Assembly: GCF_014279655.1 (NCBI RefSeq)
Contig: NZ_CP047946.1
Coordinates: 1,984,001 to 2,048,000, forward strand
Source: Synechococcus sp. ROS8604
Lineage (GTDB): Bacteria > Cyanobacteriota > Cyanobacteriia > PCC-6307 > Cyanobiaceae
Length of the DNA stretch: 64,000 nucleotides
Reading direction: 5' to 3'
Below, one piece after another: positions 16,964-26,829 of this stretch (position 1 is its first letter; every line of letters starts with the position of its first letter). The notes under the pieces are model-generated. The model worked only from the letters and a program-made list of their open reading frames with translations. It did no database searches and was not told the DNA's origin. Position numbers and translations under genes: made by a program.

Positions 16964-18741
16964 CTGGAGTCCTGGGCCAACTCAGGATGGGAGGGAAGAC
17001 CCACCATCTGCGCATTGCTGGCACCCGGTGGAACCATCGGATAGCAATTTTCGCCGCGCCTGACATGGACGTCAATCAAGGTTGGACGAGGGGTCGCAAA
17101 CGCTTCACTCAGCTTGCTGTACAGATCATCTCGTTCGGTAATCTTGACGCCATCAACCCCAAAAGCCCTCGCTAAAGCACTGAAATCAGGCATGCCATTG
17201 AGCATGTCGGATGCTGAATATCGCTCGTTGTAGAAGCTTTCCTGCCACTGCCGAACCATTCCCTGCCAGTGGTTATTCACAATCACAACTTTCACAGGGA
17301 GAGAATACTGCGCCAGGGTTCCAAGTTCCTGAATGTTCATCAGGATGCTTGCATCACCAGCAATGCAAACCACTTTCTGATCCGGGAACGCCACCTGCGC
17401 CCCGAGAGCCGCTGGCATTCCAAATCCCATCGTTCCCAAGCCAGCACTGCTGATCCAACAACGCGGTCCATTGCGCAGGTACTGCGCAGCCCACATCTGA
17501 TGTTGGCCCACATCAGTCGTGATGATGGCGTCACTGGCCAGATCCCGGACAGCCAACAACACTTCTTGCGGAAAGATCGCTCCCTCCTTGGCCGGGATGG
17601 TGAGCGGGTAAAGCTCCTTCCAGGTGTTGATCTGTTCCAACCAAGACGCGGTCCTCTGCTCGGCGGAGTGCTGGAGACTCTGATCGACAAGCTTCGCCAG
17701 ACCTAAACCCACATCACCGAGAACGACCACATCGGGGCGCCTGTTTTTCCCCACCTCCGCAGGATCAATCTCAAAATGAATGACCTTGGCCTTGGGAGCA
17801 AATGTGTCGAGCTTGCCTGTCACGCGGTCATCAAAACGAGCCCCAACGGCGATCAATAGATCGCAGTCTGTGACTGCGAAATTGGCGTATGCCGTCCCAT
17901 GCATCCCCAGCATGCCCAAGGCGAGAGGATGATTCTCGTCAAAAGCGCCCTTCCCCATCAACGTGGTGGTCACAGGGATCTGGAAGCGCTCAGCCAAGAC
18001 TTGGAGGCTGTCATGGGCCCCTGCGCTGACCGCCCCACCACCGACATAAAAGAGGGGACGACTCGATGCACGAATCAACGCAAGCGCCTCGTTCACCGCC
18101 TGAACCGAAGGCTGGGCTGGCTGCCTGAACCCTGGCGGATGGATCGATCCGGGTGGGACTGGGACGTAATCGAATTCTTCTTGACCGACATCTTTTGGAA
18201 TATCAATCAGCACGGGGCCAGGGCGTCCTGACGAGGCGATCAGGAAAGCCTGTGCAACCACGGAAGCAAGATCAGCTGGGTCACGAACCACCCAGGAGTG
18301 CTTCACGATTGGCAAGGTGATGCCGAAGATATCTGTTTCCTGAAACGCATCCGTGCCGATCGCTGGCCGAGGCACTTGCCCTGTAATAACCACCATGGGA
18401 ACAGAGTCCATTTGGGCCGTGGCAATGCCCGTCACCAGATTGGTAGCGCCAGGGCCAGACGTTCCAAAACAAACGCCAACGCGACCCGTAGCCCGGGCAT
18501 AGGCATCGGCCGCATGGGTACCACCCTGCTCATGACGCACCAAAATGTGCTTCAGCCAGCCTTCGCTTTCGGCGATATGCAGAGCGTCATAGATCGGCAG
18601 GATCGCACCCCCCGGATAGCCAAAAATGGTGTCGACGCCATGAAGCCTGAGGGCATTCATCAAGGCGTGGGCGCCGGTGATACGGCGTTGACCGTTCCAA
18701 TCCAACGCATCCGCGGCCGTGGGAACGGATGTCAGGGTCAC
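16960..18741 (-). CDS. ilvB: Acetolactate synthase, large (catalytic) subunit
   Basis: 593 residues with the full thiamine-diphosphate enzyme architecture: N-terminal domain with VDTIFGYPGGAILPIYDAL and the catalytic Glu in LVRHEQGG, ATGRVGVCFGTSGPGATNLVTG, the central FAD domain, and the C-terminal cofactor motif GDASILMNIQELGTL...NNHWQGMVRQWQ. It condenses pyruvate (or pyruvate plus 2-oxobutyrate) in branched-chain amino-acid synthesis. No regulatory subunit (ilvN) is adjacent. It leads a minus-strand operon of small and secreted genes, starting with an ATGA overlap. Confidence 0.96.
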   Translation of the reverse strand: MTLTSVPTAADALDWNGQRRITGAHALMNALRLHGVDTIFGYPGGAILPIYDALHIAESEGWLKHILVRHEQGGTHAADAYARATGRVGVCFGTSGPGATNLVTGIATAQMDSVPMVVITGQVPRPAIGTDAFQETDIFGITLPIVKHSWVVRDPADLASVVAQAFLIASSGRPGPVLIDIPKDVGQEEFDYVPVPPGSIHPPGFRQPAQPSVQAVNEALALIRASSRPLFYVGGGAVSAGAHDSLQVLAERFQIPVTTTLMGKGAFDENHPLALGMLGMHGTAYANFAVTDCDLLIAVGARFDDRVTGKLDTFAPKAKVIHFEIDPAEVGKNRRPDVVVLGDVGLGLAKLVDQSLQHSAEQRTASWLEQINTWKELYPLTIPAKEGAIFPQEVLLAVRDLASDAIITTDVGQHQMWAAQYLRNGPRCWISSAGLGTMGFGMPAALGAQVAFPDQKVVCIAGDASILMNIQELGTLAQYSLPVKVVIVNNHWQGMVRQWQESFYNERYSASDMLNGMPDFSALARAFGVDGVKITERDDLYSKLSEAFATPRPTLIDVHVRRGENCYPMVPPGASNAQMVGLPSHPELAQDSR

Positions 18742-18801
18742 GGCTGCCTCACAGGGATCTGACCCTAAAGATTAAGTGGCCGTCTAACCAATTGGCACTG
18801 T

Positions 18802-19977
18802 TTAAAGCAAACCAACAGCGTGCAGTGGGCCATGGCCACTAATCAGCTCGAGCAGGAAGGCGGAAAAACCAACCATGGCCAAGCGTCCATTCCAAACTTC
18901 CGAGCTGTTGTTCCAACCCCACTCCCACTTTTCCTGGGGATAGAGCTTCACGGTGGTGGGGAGTTCGGCCGCCTGGTCGAGATTCACCTCAGGCCCCTCA
19001 AGGCTGGCAACGACTAAATCAGCCAATCCAGCAATAAAAGGTGGATAGGTATCGAGGGCCCTCACCCGTCGGAAATTCACGACACCTGACTCGGTCGCGA
19101 GTTCGCGGTACTCAATATCAATTTCCTCGAGCGTTTCAATGTGCTCGCTCACAAAACTGATGGGAACCACCACGAGATCTTGCGTCTTCGCCCGGCCGAG
19201 CTCTTCCAGGGCTTCCTCGGTGTAAGGCTTCAGCCATTCCACCGGCCCAACACGACTTTGATAGGCCAGGGTGTGGGGATTGGAGTGGCCAACAATGGCC
19301 TCCAATTCAGCCATGATCAAAGCGGTGCAGGCTTCAATTTCCTGCTGATAGGGATCACCGGCCTCTTCCACGTAGCTCTTCGGAACGCCATGGGCACTGA
19401 AAAAGATGTGCGCATGTTCAACGTCGTCGCTGGCGCGGACCTGCTCGGCGATGAGCTCAGCCATCGAGCGCACATAGCCAGGATGGTCGTACCAACTACG
19501 AATACAACGCAAAGGCAACGCCTCAAAGCGTTCGTCCATTTGGCGCAGGCGTTGCAGCTCGCGGAAGCTCGAGCCGCTGGTACTAATTGAAAAATGGGGA
19601 TAGAGGGGGAGAACAACCACCTCATCAATCCCATCAGCCTTGATATCCGCAACGGCCGACTCAGTAAACGGGTGCCAGTAGCGCATGGCCACATAGCTGG
19701 TCGCGTCGACTCCACGCTGGCGTAACAGGCTCTGAAGTTCTCGCGCTTGCTGCTCCGTGATTCGGCGAAGAGGAGACCCTCCACCAATGGAGCGATAGGC
19801 CTCCTGGGATTTACTGCTGCGCAACGTGCTGATCAACCAAGCCAGCGGTTTTTGCAGAATCGGATTGGGCAGTCGAATTATCTCTGGATCTGCAAACAGG
19901 TTGTACAGAAAGGGGCCAACATCCTGAATCCGTTCTGGACCACCCAGATTGAGCAGAAGAATGCCAACCCGAGCCAT
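18802..19977 (-). CDS. hemH: Ferrochelatase with C-terminal chlorophyll-binding (CAB/HLIP) tail
   Basis: 391 residues. The first ~320 are a type I ferrochelatase: [20 protein letters not shown] at the start, [14 protein letters not shown], the catalytic His in [13 protein letters not shown] and [16 protein letters not shown]. The C-terminus carries a membrane CAB/high-light-inducible-protein motif ([22 protein letters not shown], about residues 360-382) joined by a Pro-rich linker, as is typical for cyanobacterial and plastid ferrochelatases. It inserts iron into protoporphyrin IX; the tail binds pigment and coordinates haem with chlorophyll synthesis. Divergent from the recombinase gene. Confidence 0.96.
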   Translation of the reverse strand: MARVGILLLNLGGPERIQDVGPFLYNLFADPEIIRLPNPILQKPLAWLISTLRSSKSQEAYRSIGGGSPLRRITEQQARELQSLLRQRGVDATSYVAMRYWHPFTESAVADIKADGIDEVVVLPLYPHFSISTSGSSFRELQRLRQMDERFEALPLRCIRSWYDHPGYVRSMAELIAEQVRASDDVEHAHIFFSAHGVPKSYVEEAGDPYQQEIEACTALIMAELEAIVGHSNPHTLAYQSRVGPVEWLKPYTEEALEELGRAKTQDLVVVPISFVSEHIETLEEIDIEYRELATESGVVNFRRVRALDTYPPFIAGLADLVVASLEGPEVNLDQAAELPTTVKLYPQEKWEWGWNNSSEVWNGRLAMVGFSAFLLELISGHGPLHAVGLL

Positions 19978-20049
19978 GGAAGTTTCTTTGTTTTGAGGGG
20001 TTGAGCGTAACTCCCATCAACGTCATGGTGACGCTGTCTTTACAGGGTC

Positions 20050-21231
20050 ATGAACTTCGACACCGCGATCGCGGCCGCCAATGCGGCCTTGGCCGAGCAG
20101 GGCTGTGGTCTTCGTGTGGAGCGACGCGGGCAAAAACTCAATCTGCGGGGACGGCTGCCATGCCGTCAGCAACCCAACCAATGGAAAAACCAGCGCCTGA
20201 GTCTGGGACTGGTGGCCGACCTGAATGGGTTGAAAGAGGCGGAACGCATCGTGCAGCTTGTGGAGCTGCAATTGCACCGACAGCTTTTTGAATGGGACCA
20301 GTGGTTACCGAAGCAAAAGGTTCAGCAGAACAACAACCCAAAGGGCGCATCCACCCCATTGGCCCACCCCCTAGAGCGCGATCTAGGGGCCTTTAAACAA
20401 GCATTTTTCGCCGACCCCCGCCGGCGGCGCTCCCCAGCGGGTAGCCGCACCACTTGGAGCGGGGCCTACCAGCCCTACCTCCGACGCCTCAAGGCCTTGG
20501 CTCTGGAACAGCACGCATCCCTCACCCCTGACCTATTACTGCTGACCTTGAACAGCTATCCCGATGGAAGCCGAAGTCGCCAACAGTGTTCCACGGCCCT
20601 AGGAGCACTCGCCCGTCATCAAAACCTGCCGCTCCCGGATGCCTGGCGTGCAGAAGCGGGGGGATACGGCCTGCACCGCGCTCGTTTTCGGCAGTTGCCC
20701 AGCGACCCGCAAATTCTGGAGGCCATGCTGCGCATTCCCAATCCGGGTTGGCGTCTTGTTTACGGACTGATGGCCACCTATGGACTGCGCAACCATGAAG
20801 TGTTTTTTACGGATGTCTCGGCATTGGCGGAGGGAGGGGACAGGGTCATCCGCGTCCTTCCCACAACCAAAACCGGTGAGCATCAGGTTTGGCCCTTCCA
20901 TCCAGAGTGGGTGGACCGCTTCAACTTGACGCATCTCGCCTCAAAGGCCGCGGCCCTCCCGCCTGTTTGCACCGATTTGCGCCACACCACGCTCCAACAA
21001 GTCGGGCGGCGTGTGGCAGAGCAGTTCAGGCGGTACGACGTTCCCCTTACGCCCTACGACCTACGTCATGCCTGGGCCGTACGCACCATCCACATCGGAC
21101 TTCCCGATACCGTAGCCGCCAGGATGATGGGACATTCCGTGGCGATCCACACCCGCACCTATCACCACTGGATCACCAGACGAGATCAGCAACAGGCCGT
21201 CGATGCAGCGCTAGCGAGGAGAGAAGCCTGA
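20050..21231 (+). CDS. Tyrosine recombinase / integrase-family protein
   Basis: 393 residues. The C-terminal half carries tyrosine recombinase elements: Arg in YGLRNHEVF near residue 245, Lys in TTKTGEHQ near 280, YDLRHAWAVR near 340 (Tyr in place of the usual His before DLR), MMGHSVAIHTRTYHHW near 360-377 with the nucleophile Tyr. The N-terminal half has a SAM-like DNA-binding pattern. No tRNA, excisionase or phage genes are adjacent; instead its stop overlaps the methyltransferase start (TGATG), so it behaves as a resident chromosomal gene. Target site unknown. Confidence 0.8.
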   Translation: MNFDTAIAAANAALAEQGCGLRVERRGQKLNLRGRLPCRQQPNQWKNQRLSLGLVADLNGLKEAERIVQLVELQLHRQLFEWDQWLPKQKVQQNNNPKGASTPLAHPLERDLGAFKQAFFADPRRRRSPAGSRTTWSGAYQPYLRRLKALALEQHASLTPDLLLLTLNSYPDGSRSRQQCSTALGALARHQNLPLPDAWRAEAGGYGLHRARFRQLPSDPQILEAMLRIPNPGWRLVYGLMATYGLRNHEVFFTDVSALAEGGDRVIRVLPTTKTGEHQVWPFHPEWVDRFNLTHLASKAAALPPVCTDLRHTTLQQVGRRVAEQFRRYDVPLTPYDLRHAWAVRTIHIGLPDTVAARMMGHSVAIHTRTYHHWITRRDQQQAVDAALARREA

Positions 21232-21896
21232 TGACATCCCCCCTTCGCCAACTGGCCTATCGCCATCGTTGGATTTATGACACCGTCACAGGGATCTCCG
21301 CGCTGAGTGTTGGAGGTGTCGACCAACTGCGCAGCCTTGGGCTTTCAGCGCTCGATCCCGTTCTGCCCAGGGGGGCCAAGGTGCTCGACTTCTGCTGTGG
21401 TTCAGGAGAGGCGGCAGCGCCATGGATCGAAGCCGGGTTTCAGGTCACGGGGCTCGATGTTTCACCCAAGGTCCTAGAGCTCGCCGCCACCCGTCAGCCG
21501 CTCCTCACCTGCATTGAGGGGCTGGCAGAAGCTCCACCCTGCGCACCAGCCAGCTTTGATGCCATTCAAATCAGCCTGGCCCTGCATGAATTCCCTCGCA
21601 AAGAACGCCAGCAGGTGTTGCTGTCCTGTTTGGAATTGCTGAGACCAGGAGGCTGGCTCGTGGTGGTGGACCTTCACCCGGCTGGTCCATTTTTGAAACT
21701 TCCCCAACAACTGTTCTGCGCTTTGTTTGAGACGGAAACGGCCATTGCTTTGCTCGAGGACGACATCCCCAAGCAGTTGCGGGAGATCGGCTTTTGCAAC
21801 ATTGAGCAGTCTGTGCTGGCCGGAGCGGCTCTCCAGCGCATCACAGCGCGCTGCCCTTCCAGCGGCATGCTGGAGACAACTGGGGAGATGTCATGA
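21231..21896 (+). CDS. Class I SAM-dependent methyltransferase
   Basis: About 221 residues from the ATG at 21231, which overlaps the recombinase stop by one base. SAM-binding motif I is VLDFCCGSGEAA near residue 48, motif II GLDVSPKVLELA near 70, and motif IV/post-motif FDAIQISLALHEFPRKER with LLRPGGWLVVVDLHPAG. It resembles the UbiE/COQ5-like group; the substrate cannot be determined. It ends in an ATGA overlap with cobA, placing recombinase, methyltransferase and cobA in one coupled unit. A longer in-frame opening upstream lies wholly inside the recombinase gene and is rejected. Confidence 0.85.
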   Translation: MTSPLRQLAYRHRWIYDTVTGISALSVGGVDQLRSLGLSALDPVLPRGAKVLDFCCGSGEAAAPWIEAGFQVTGLDVSPKVLELAATRQPLLTCIEGLAEAPPCAPASFDAIQISLALHEFPRKERQQVLLSCLELLRPGGWLVVVDLHPAGPFLKLPQQLFCALFETETAIALLEDDIPKQLREIGFCNIEQSVLAGAALQRITARCPSSGMLETTGEMS

Positions 21897-22597
21897 GCTC
21901 GGATCCAACGTCAGCAGCAAAACCATCGCCTGTGGACCAATCAGCCTTGGACCAATCAGCCGAATCCCTGGGCATGGGCGGCGATTTAGCCCCAGAGAAA
22001 GACGCCGATGCCTATCGAAAGCGCATGGCACGCCGTCAAGACGTGCAGCGCCAACGGGTGTCTGAACGCAGTGTTGAGAAAGGATTGGTCTTGGTCTTCA
22101 CCGGCCACGGCAAGGGAAAGACCACTGCGTCTCTTGGCTTGGCCTTACGGACCCTGGGGCACGGGCACCAGGTGGCTGTTGTCCAATTCATCAAAGGAGG
22201 CTGGGAGCCTGGAGAAGCCAAAGCACTGAAAGCCTTTGGAGATGCCTTGAGCTGGCATGCCCTGGGCGAGGGTTTCACCTGGGAAACCCAAGATCGAGAG
22301 CGTGATCGTCAGCTGGTGCAAGCGGCTTGGGAGACCTCGCTCTCTTACCTCAGAGACCCCAAACAAAAGCTGGTGGTGCTGGACGAAGTGAATGTGGCCT
22401 TGAAGCTTGGCTACCTCGAACTGGATCAAGTCCTGCAAGGCCTCGATGAACGGCCTGAGCTCACCCACGTTGCCCTCACCGGCAGAGGCGCCCCCGAAGG
22501 ACTGATTCAAAGAGCCGATTTGGTGACGGAGATGTCCCTCGTCAAGCACCCCTTCCGAGAACAGGGCGTCAAAGCGCAGCAAGGAATCGAGTTCTAA
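21893..22597 (+). CDS. cobA: Cob(I)yrinic acid a,c-diamide adenosyltransferase (CobA/CobO type)
   Basis: 234 residues. After a ~60-residue hydrophilic N-terminal extension with a near-repeat (VDQSALDQSAES) comes a P-loop VFTGHGKGKTTASLGLALR, then VVQFIKGGWEPGE and LVVLDEVNVALKLGYL, which define the CobA/CobO/BtuR ATP:corrinoid adenosyltransferase. It adds the adenosyl ligand in B12 synthesis. Start overlaps the methyltransferase stop in ATGA. Its last five codons (GIEF and stop) seed the downstream 15-bp repeat array. cobK, another B12 gene, lies at 44 kb. Confidence 0.93.
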   Translation: MSSDPTSAAKPSPVDQSALDQSAESLGMGGDLAPEKDADAYRKRMARRQDVQRQRVSERSVEKGLVLVFTGHGKGKTTASLGLALRTLGHGHQVAVVQFIKGGWEPGEAKALKAFGDALSWHALGEGFTWETQDRERDRQLVQAAWETSLSYLRDPKQKLVVLDEVNVALKLGYLELDQVLQGLDERPELTHVALTGRGAPEGLIQRADLVTEMSLVKHPFREQGVKAQQGIEF

Positions 22598-22657
22598 CGA
22601 ATCGCTTTCTAAGGAATCGCTTTCTAAGGAATCGCCCTTTAAGGATTCGCGTTCGGA
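22583..22657 (+). repeat. 15-bp minisatellite derived from the cobA 3' end
   Basis: Five consecutive 15-bp units begin at 22583: GGAATCGAGTTCTAA (the last codons and stop of cobA), CGAATCGCTTTCTAA, GGAATCGCTTTCTAA, GGAATCGCCCTTTAA and a diverged GGATTCGCGTTCGGA. Unit length is a multiple of three, so the first four units each end in an in-frame TAA and would still end the protein cleanly if one were lost. The array looks like tandem duplication of the gene's own tail into the cobA-pyrH spacer. Confidence 0.9.
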
Positions 22658-22781
22658 ACGGTCCGTCCACAGCGATCTGGTTGCCCTACGCACCCATGCG
22701 CTAAGGCAACGTCAGAAGCGAATTAGCTTTCTCGACCCCCCAAGAACAGCCTTGCTACTGTCCTACAGATAAGGATGTTGA

Positions 22782-23489
22782 ATGGCCTACGCGCGTGCCC
22801 TCCTGAAGCTCAGCGGTGAAGCTCTGATGGGCAATCAGGGCTACGGAATCGATCCAGCAATTGTTCAGGCCATCGCCACCGATGTTGCCAAGGTTGTTGC
22901 CACTGGCACTCAATTGGCGATTGTTGTTGGTGGGGGAAACATTTTCAGAGGCTTGAAAGGTTCTGCCGCAGGCATGGATCGCGCCACCGCTGACTACGTC
23001 GGCATGCTCGCCACCGTGATGAATGCCATCACCCTGCAGGACGGACTGGAACGAGCCGGCATTCCCACTCGCGTCCAGACCGCTATTGAAATGCAAGAGG
23101 TGGCAGAGCCCTACATCCGTAGGCGCGCGATGCGCCACCTTGAGAAAGGCAGGGTGGTCGTGTTTGGAGCAGGTTGTGGCAATCCCTTCTTCACCACCGA
23201 CACCACGGCGGCTTTACGGGCGGCCGAAATCAGCGCTGATGTGGTGTTCAAAGCCACCAAGGTTGACGGTGTGTACGACAAAGATCCCCATCAATTCCCC
23301 GATGCCGTTCGTTACGACTCCTTGACCTTTCAACAGGTGCTCAGCGGAGAGCTCGCCGTGATGGACAGCACCGCCATCGCTCTTTGCAAAGACAACAATA
23401 TTCCCATTGTTGTTTTCAATCTGTTTGAACCTGGCAACATCGGCAGAGCCGTGGCCGGGGAACCCATCGGTTCTCGTATCAGCAACTAG
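22782..23489 (+). CDS. pyrH: UMP kinase
   Basis: 235 residues of the amino-acid-kinase fold: [11 protein letters not shown] at the N-terminus (phosphate-binding Lys), [11 protein letters not shown] near residue 48, [14 protein letters not shown], and [22 protein letters not shown] near residue 130. It phosphorylates UMP to UDP as a hexamer, regulated by GTP and UTP in most bacteria. The frr gene follows after 8 bp, the conserved pyrH-frr pair. The 184-bp upstream spacer holds the cobA-derived repeat array and the presumed promoter. Confidence 0.97.
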   Translation: MAYARALLKLSGEALMGNQGYGIDPAIVQAIATDVAKVVATGTQLAIVVGGGNIFRGLKGSAAGMDRATADYVGMLATVMNAITLQDGLERAGIPTRVQTAIEMQEVAEPYIRRRAMRHLEKGRVVVFGAGCGNPFFTTDTTAALRAAEISADVVFKATKVDGVYDKDPHQFPDAVRYDSLTFQQVLSGELAVMDSTAIALCKDNNIPIVVFNLFEPGNIGRAVAGEPIGSRISN

Positions 23490-23497
23490 TCATCGTC

Positions 23498-24046
23498 ATG
23501 TCGAACTCCGATCTCGAAGCCAACATGCGCAAGTCGGTGGAAGCCACCCAGCGCAACTTCAACACCATCCGTACCGGCCGAGCCAATCCTTCGTTATTGG
23601 ATCGGATCAATGTCGAGTACTACGGCGCTGATACACCCCTTAAATCACTCGCGTCTCTCTCCACTCCCGATTCGCAAACGATTGCCGTTCAACCCTTCGA
23701 CATGGGATCTCTGGCACTGATCGAAAAGGCAATCGCAACAAGTGACCTTGGCTTCACCCCAAACAATGACGGTAAGGTCATTCGCATCAACGTGCCACCA
23801 CTCACAGAAGAACGACGCAAAGAGTTCTGCAAACTTGCCGCTAAATACTCAGAGGAGGGAAAAGTGGCCTTGCGCAGCGTGCGCCGAGATGCCATCGACA
23901 AAATCAAGAAACAAGAGAAGGAGGGAGATTTATCAGAAGATCAAAGCCGAGATGAGCAAGATAAAGTTCAAAAAACAACCGACCGTTTCATCGCAGAACT
24001 TGAAAAACACTTAGCTGATAAAGAAGTTGAAATCCTCAAGGTTTGA
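23498..24046 (+). CDS. frr: Ribosome recycling factor
   Basis: 182 residues, the standard size, with [19 protein letters not shown] near residues 26-44, [13 protein letters not shown] and the long helical C-terminus ([29 protein letters not shown] region) that forms the tRNA-like three-helix arm. With EF-G it splits post-termination ribosomes. Its stop overlaps the putative TTG start of the flavoprotein gene in TTGA, suggesting translational coupling. Confidence 0.97.
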   Translation: MSNSDLEANMRKSVEATQRNFNTIRTGRANPSLLDRINVEYYGADTPLKSLASLSTPDSQTIAVQPFDMGSLALIEKAIATSDLGFTPNNDGKVIRINVPPLTEERRKEFCKLAAKYSEEGKVALRSVRRDAIDKIKKQEKEGDLSEDQSRDEQDKVQKTTDRFIAELEKHLADKEVEILKV

Positions 24047-25173
24047 GCACCACTGACGTTGCTGTCATCGGAGCCGGTGCGGCCGGCTCCAGCACGGCCT
24101 TCCATCTAGCCCGATTAGGGCATCGCGTCACCGTCTTGGAACGCGACCCATCAGAGCGAGTCAAGCCATGCGCTGGTGGGATGGCGGCCGCCGTTCAGCA
24201 GTGGTTCCCCTTCGACCTTCAACCAGCTGTTGATGACGTCATCCAACAGGTGGATTTCAGCTGGTGTCTCACGGATCCCGTGGTCGCTGAGCTTCCAGGC
24301 TCTGCACCCTTCTGGATCGTCAAGCGTGAACGGCTCGACGCACTCTTGCTGGAGCAAGCGATCGCTTTAGGGGCAGAGCTGCGGCAGCCCTTCGAGGTTG
24401 TGGACCTTCAGCAGGATGAAAGCCATTGGCTTGTACGCAGCAAGGACGGGGAGGTGATCGAGGCCAAAGCCGTGGTTCTGGCCGATGGTTCCGGTTCTCC
24501 CTGGCCCACACGCTTGGGGATCGGCCCTCGATCTCTGCACATGGCCAAGACGCTCTCTATTCGCCTCGAAGGAATGGGAAGCTTGCAACGTGGCACCGCC
24601 AGGTTTGAATTTGGGCTCGTCCACCATGGTTTTGCCTGGGCGTTTCCCCTGGCAAACGGCATCAATGTGGGAGTGGGCACGTTTATTGGACGCCGGGCCA
24701 GTGACGCGGAAGCCGTGCTCGAACAGCTCCTACCGGATCTGGGATTTGCCTCCACAGCCGGACTGCGACAGACCGCGGATTTAAGAGTTTGGAATGGCCA
24801 CACACCTCTCCACGGCAAAGGCGTGGTGGCAGTCGGTGATGCCGCATCGCTCTGCGACCCCTTCCTTGCCGAAGGCCTCAGGCCGTCGCTGATGAGCGGC
24901 TGCGAAGCAGCCGTGAGTCTCGATTCTTGGCTCAACGGAACTGAGCCTGACCTCTCCAACTACACAAAGCGCATGCGCGAACGCTGGGGTGATTCGATGG
25001 CTTGGGGGCGTCGGATTGCCCAAGTGTTTTATCGCTTTCCAAACGTGGGCTATCAACTGGGAATCAAGCGCCCCACTGCCCCGCAGCGCATTGCCCAAAT
25101 TCTCTCTGGTGAGATGGGCTACGGCGACATTGCCCAGAGGGTGATCCGCCGCTTACTGCTACAGAGAGGTTAA
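24043..25173 (+). CDS. Geranylgeranyl-reductase-family FAD oxidoreductase
   Basis: 376 residues beginning at a TTG within the frr stop (TTGA). FAD-binding [20 protein letters not shown] opens the protein, followed by the family motif RVKPCAGGM and a C-terminal [27 protein letters not shown]. It belongs to the same family as ChlP but is shorter and different in sequence, so it is a paralogue of unknown substrate, possibly reducing isoprenoid or lipid double bonds. No ATG lies near the expected N-terminus, supporting the TTG. The stop shares TTAA with the convergent photolyase stop. Confidence 0.85.
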   Translation: MSTTDVAVIGAGAAGSSTAFHLARLGHRVTVLERDPSERVKPCAGGMAAAVQQWFPFDLQPAVDDVIQQVDFSWCLTDPVVAELPGSAPFWIVKRERLDALLLEQAIALGAELRQPFEVVDLQQDESHWLVRSKDGEVIEAKAVVLADGSGSPWPTRLGIGPRSLHMAKTLSIRLEGMGSLQRGTARFEFGLVHHGFAWAFPLANGINVGVGTFIGRRASDAEAVLEQLLPDLGFASTAGLRQTADLRVWNGHTPLHGKGVVAVGDAASLCDPFLAEGLRPSLMSGCEAAVSLDSWLNGTEPDLSNYTKRMRERWGDSMAWGRRIAQVFYRFPNVGYQLGIKRPTAPQRIAQILSGEMGYGDIAQRVIRRLLLQRG

Positions 25174-26693
25174 AGATCAAGCGTGAGCTGTTGGGAATCA
25201 TCAGGCGCAGGGTTTCGCCGTCGTCGACGGCGACCCGAACCCGTCGGCGTTAAGCCTGAACGTCTCGACCCGTGGCGCTGCTGAATGCCATCGGCGATGG
25301 CAGAGAACCCAGAGCGCTCCCTGATCGCCCAAATCCTCTGCTTCGCTTCCCGAGCCGCAAGCGCAGGTTCCACCATGGGCAGGGGGTAATCCACTCCAAG
25401 CTCAAGCCCGGCCTGGCGTTGCGCTGCCATCGACAACTTCCACGGCTCATGCACGTAGACATTAGGAACCAGATGGAGTTCAGGAAGCCAAGTGCGAATG
25501 AAGGCACCCTTCAAGTCATGGTCTTGTCCCTGTTTGATCGGGTTGTAGACCCGCACCGTATTGATGGCCGTGCTGCCTGACTGCATCTGGCACTGGCTCC
25601 AGTGGATCCCGGGCTCATAGTCCACAAACTGTCGCGCCAGATGAAGGCCGCTCTCTCGCCACGGCAACCAGAGGTGGTAGCTGGCAAACGACATCAACAT
25701 CGCACGCATCCTGAAGTTGATCCAACCGTGGGCCCGCAAGGCACGCATGCAGGCATCCACAAAAGGCACTCCAGTCCTTCCCTCCGCCCAGGCGGCAAGC
25801 CGCTGATCATCAGCGCGGCGCAACCCCCGCATGAACGGATGAAAATCTTCGAATTCAATCGCTGGCTGCGCTTCAAGCTTTTGGATGAAGTGGCAATGCC
25901 AATGCAGGCGTGACTCAAAGCTGCTGATCCCACGGCCGCTAAAGCCACGGCTTGTTTGGATCACCTCTCGCATCGAGAGACACCCCCAGGTGAGATAAGC
26001 CGAAAGACGCGAACAACCAGTGAAGGCCGTATTGGGGCTGGAGATGGAGCGTGCATACCCGGGCGCGCGATGTTCGAGGAAATCGTTCAGCTCCAGCAAG
26101 GCCATGGAACGTCCGCCGCTTTGACGACGCGGGCATGGATCGGCTGCCAACGCCGGATGGGGGCGCTCAGGAATGAGGCCAGCCTCGATCCCCTCAATGG
26201 ATGGCAGTCCTAACGGGGAAGGCGTGATCGGCTCGGCCATCTGCGCTTCCCAGCGTTTGGCCCAACGATTGCGCGACCGCAGCCGGCGGATCACCCCAAA
26301 TTGGGGGATCTCCTTCCAAGGGATCCCGTGCTGCCGGCACCAGCGGGCGACCCGTTGATCGCGCTGATACGTCCAAGCATTTCCGGTTTCCTCATGGCTC
26401 CAGAGCCCATCAAGACCAAATTGACGATGGGCCCGCTCGAACACCTCCAACACATCACCGGTACGCACCAGCAACGGCTGGCCGAGCTGCGCAAGCGCGA
26501 GGCGCAAATCCAACAAGGACTCTCGGCAAAACAACCACTGCCGCTCGGAGGCGTCTGGCTGCTGCCACAACTCGGGCTCAACGACGTAGAGCGGCAACAC
26601 TGGCCCCCTGAGCAAAGCCTGCTGCAGGGGCTGGTGGTCCTTCACCCGCAGGTCTCGCTTGAACCAAACAAGCTGGAGCGCCATGGAAGCCAC
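25170..26693 (-). CDS. DNA photolyase / cryptochrome family protein
   Basis: About 507 residues. N-terminal photolyase antenna domain begins LVWFKRDLRVKDHQPL. The FAD domain includes SRLSAYLTWGCLSMREV, WINFRMRAMLMSFASYHLWLPW and DYEPGIHWSQCQMQSGSTAINTVRVYNPIKQG, strongly like bacterial photolyase/cryptochrome proteins. The Arg-rich C-terminal tail (SGRRRRRRNP) is extra. Whether it repairs cyclobutane dimers, 6-4 products or acts as a light sensor cannot be decided by eye. Starts at 26693 or 26684. It is convergent with the flavoprotein gene, sharing a 4-bp overlap at the stops. Confidence 0.88.
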   Translation of the reverse strand: MASMALQLVWFKRDLRVKDHQPLQQALLRGPVLPLYVVEPELWQQPDASERQWLFCRESLLDLRLALAQLGQPLLVRTGDVLEVFERAHRQFGLDGLWSHEETGNAWTYQRDQRVARWCRQHGIPWKEIPQFGVIRRLRSRNRWAKRWEAQMAEPITPSPLGLPSIEGIEAGLIPERPHPALAADPCPRRQSGGRSMALLELNDFLEHRAPGYARSISSPNTAFTGCSRLSAYLTWGCLSMREVIQTSRGFSGRGISSFESRLHWHCHFIQKLEAQPAIEFEDFHPFMRGLRRADDQRLAAWAEGRTGVPFVDACMRALRAHGWINFRMRAMLMSFASYHLWLPWRESGLHLARQFVDYEPGIHWSQCQMQSGSTAINTVRVYNPIKQGQDHDLKGAFIRTWLPELHLVPNVYVHEPWKLSMAAQRQAGLELGVDYPLPMVEPALAAREAKQRIWAIRERSGFSAIADGIQQRHGSRRSGLTPTGSGRRRRRRNPAPDDSQQLTLDL

Positions 26694-26829
26694 CCCCCGA
26701 AAGACCCGCTAAGGGACCCTAACGATTGCGTAGGAACGCAGCGAGCACTGTTGGCAGCCACTGAAATGGCACGCCTCCACTCCAAAGAGCAAAGGCATGC
26801 ATGCGGTCTGAAGCCTTAAACCAGCTTGA

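Noticed and set aside
20889-21230. Longer start for the methyltransferase
   Set aside because: The extra part lies completely within the recombinase coding sequence in another frame and has no methyltransferase features.
20050-22597. Integrated prophage or genomic island at the recombinase
   Set aside because: Neighbours are core genes (hemH, cobA, pyrH, frr), no direct repeats or tRNA flank it, and overlaps tie it to the local operon.
22145-22693. 182-residue minus-strand frame with ESDSLESDSL repeats
   Set aside because: It is antisense to cobA and its apparent repeats come from the 15-bp DNA repeat read backwards.
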